Below, piece after piece: positions 5,988-6,734 of a stretch of 6,734 nucleotides of DNA (position 1 is its first letter; the number at the start of each line of letters is the position of its first letter). The stretch lies in contig CALDNM010000041.1 of the NCBI GenBank assembly GCA_937915045.1, positions 1 through 6,734 of the forward strand, given 5' to 3'. The notes below the pieces were generated by a model. It ran no database searches, had not been told where the DNA came from, and saw only the letters and a list, made by a program, of their open reading frames with translations. The DNA comes from an uncultured Clostridia bacterium (GTDB lineage: Bacteria > Bacillota > Clostridia > Peptostreptococcales > Anaerovoracaceae). A program made the translations under genes and the position numbers.

Positions 5988-6734
5988 ATGGCAAAGGATC
6001 TTATTATAACCGGATACGACAGCGACGTTATCGATCATTTTGAAAAGCAGATCGGCGCGTTCATGGAAGACCGTACTATTGTAAAGGCGGTCGTCGGGTC
6101 GCCCGCGCCTGAAGTCAGCGGCGCGGAGAATGTCGTTCTTACTACATCATTTGAAGCTTACAAATTCATAGCGGACGCTGTCGGCACGGAGAAGATCGGC
6201 GATGTGATCTTCGCCGGCATTACTTTGAGCGCGGCGGGCCTTGTGAAGGCTCTTGGCATAGCGAAGGGGTCGGACGTGATCGTGTATCAGAATGATTATG
6301 AGATCGCGACGAGGCTGTGCAAGACTCTGACTAAGCTCGGAGTGAGGGATGTGACGATGACGCCGGCGGGCACGATGCAGGGCGTGGACATGACAGGGAA
6401 ATGCGTCGCGACGACGCACGATCTTTATGCGCGCGTGAAGAATTTGGATGAGGTGTACGATCTCGGTTATCCTGTGATCGACCTCGAGACGCTGCTCGAT
6501 ATAGCGGAGGCGTTCGGCATAGGCGGTATGCTCGAGAAGATCGATCTCATGGGCGCGCCTTCGAATCTTGTCCCCATCCATGAGGGACTTTTCAAAAATC
6601 TTGAAAGTCACAACAGATATATAAGTTCGGCGGACCTGCTGATCAAGATGATCGCCGGTTCGGTGATAAGTGTCGATAATGACGGCAGCATCACGGCGAT
6701 AAACGGCAGGTGCGAGAAGCAGTTCGGCATAGAG
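5988..6734 (+). CDS. PAS-domain regulator with an unrecognised N-terminal region, probably a sigma-54-type activator (3' partial)
   Basis: The frame is open for 249 codons to the right edge with no stop. Residues 1 to about 215 form a soluble alpha/beta region I cannot assign to a family. It has alternating hydrophobic strands and helices: DLIITGYDSDVIDHF, NVVLTTSFEAYKFIADAVG, KIGDVIFAG, GSDVIVYQNDYEIATRL, then YPVIDLETLLDIAEAFGI. Residues about 216-249 (LLIKMIAGSVISVDNDGSITAINGRCEKQFGIE, given here only by its landmarks SVISVD, DGSITAIN and FGIE) match the opening of a PAS domain. The layout of sensor region, then PAS, is common in activators that next carry a sigma-54 AAA+ ATPase and a helix-turn-helix, somewhat like PrpR or AtoC relatives. 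A histidine kinase or diguanylate cyclase output is also possible because the rest is outside the window. No signal peptide or membrane helix is visible. It has its own predicted promoter. Confidence 0.75.
   Translation, partial: MAKDLIITGYDSDVIDHFEKQIGAFMEDRTIVKAVVGSPAPEVSGAENVVLTTSFEAYKFIADAVGTEKIGDVIFAGITLSAAGLVKALGIAKGSDVIVYQNDYEIATRLCKTLTKLGVRDVTMTPAGTMQGVDMTGKCVATTHDLYARVKNLDEVYDLGYPVIDLETLLDIAEAFGIGGMLEKIDLMGAPSNLVPIHEGLFKNLESHNRYISSADLLIKMIAGSVISVDNDGSITAINGRCEKQFGIE

Noticed and set aside
6147..6611. Antisense frame of 154 codons near the right end
   Set aside because: The + strand frame from 5988 has a good ribosome site, its own promoter and a PAS match; the antisense frame is His/Arg-rich with no domain.

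Overview
The window is a compact, one-directional bacterial segment. Every gene is on the + strand, gaps are 8 to 33 bases, and no gene-free stretch exceeds 33 bases. Strong AGGAGG-type ribosome sites, ATA (Ile) and AGA/AGG (Arg) codons, a type III pantothenate kinase next to a DusB-type dihydrouridine synthase, and an OadG-like membrane subunit beside a biotin carrier all point to an anaerobic Firmicute of the class Clostridia with balanced base composition. A lineage near Anaerovoracaceae/Family XIII is a guess, not something the sequence proves.

Layout: (1) positions 1-142 hold the very acidic C-terminal end of an unidentified protein. (2) 167-1759 encodes a PucR-family transcription regulator. 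(3) 1779-4101 encodes three subunits of a biotin-dependent acyl-CoA decarboxylase/carboxylase, most like methylmalonyl-CoA decarboxylase: the carboxyltransferase (alpha), a small membrane-anchored OadG-like subunit, and the biotin carrier. (4) 4135-4971 is coaX and 4980-5960 is a tRNA-dihydrouridine synthase of DusB type. (5) From 5988 to the right edge runs the 5' part of a regulator: an unrecognised N-terminal region of about 215 residues followed by the start of a PAS domain. It is open at the window edge.

Reading together: the PucR protein is the obvious candidate regulator of the decarboxylase genes 19 bases downstream. These decarboxylases take CO2 off a CoA thioester through biotin and normally couple this to Na+ export through a beta subunit, which is not encoded in this window. 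coaX (CoA synthesis) follows with no visible terminator, so CoA supply may be co-transcribed with an enzyme that uses CoA thioesters. Transcription appears to be re-set at the end of dusB, where an extended -10 promoter overlaps the dusB stop codon and would drive the last regulator. Two perfect stem-loops flank the coaX/dusB junction, one of them a GC-rich 11-bp stem inside the start of dusB.

The most unusual items are the regulator with an unrecognised sensor region, the in-gene hairpin in dusB, and the missing pump subunit. I see no mobile element, CRISPR array, tRNA or rRNA.
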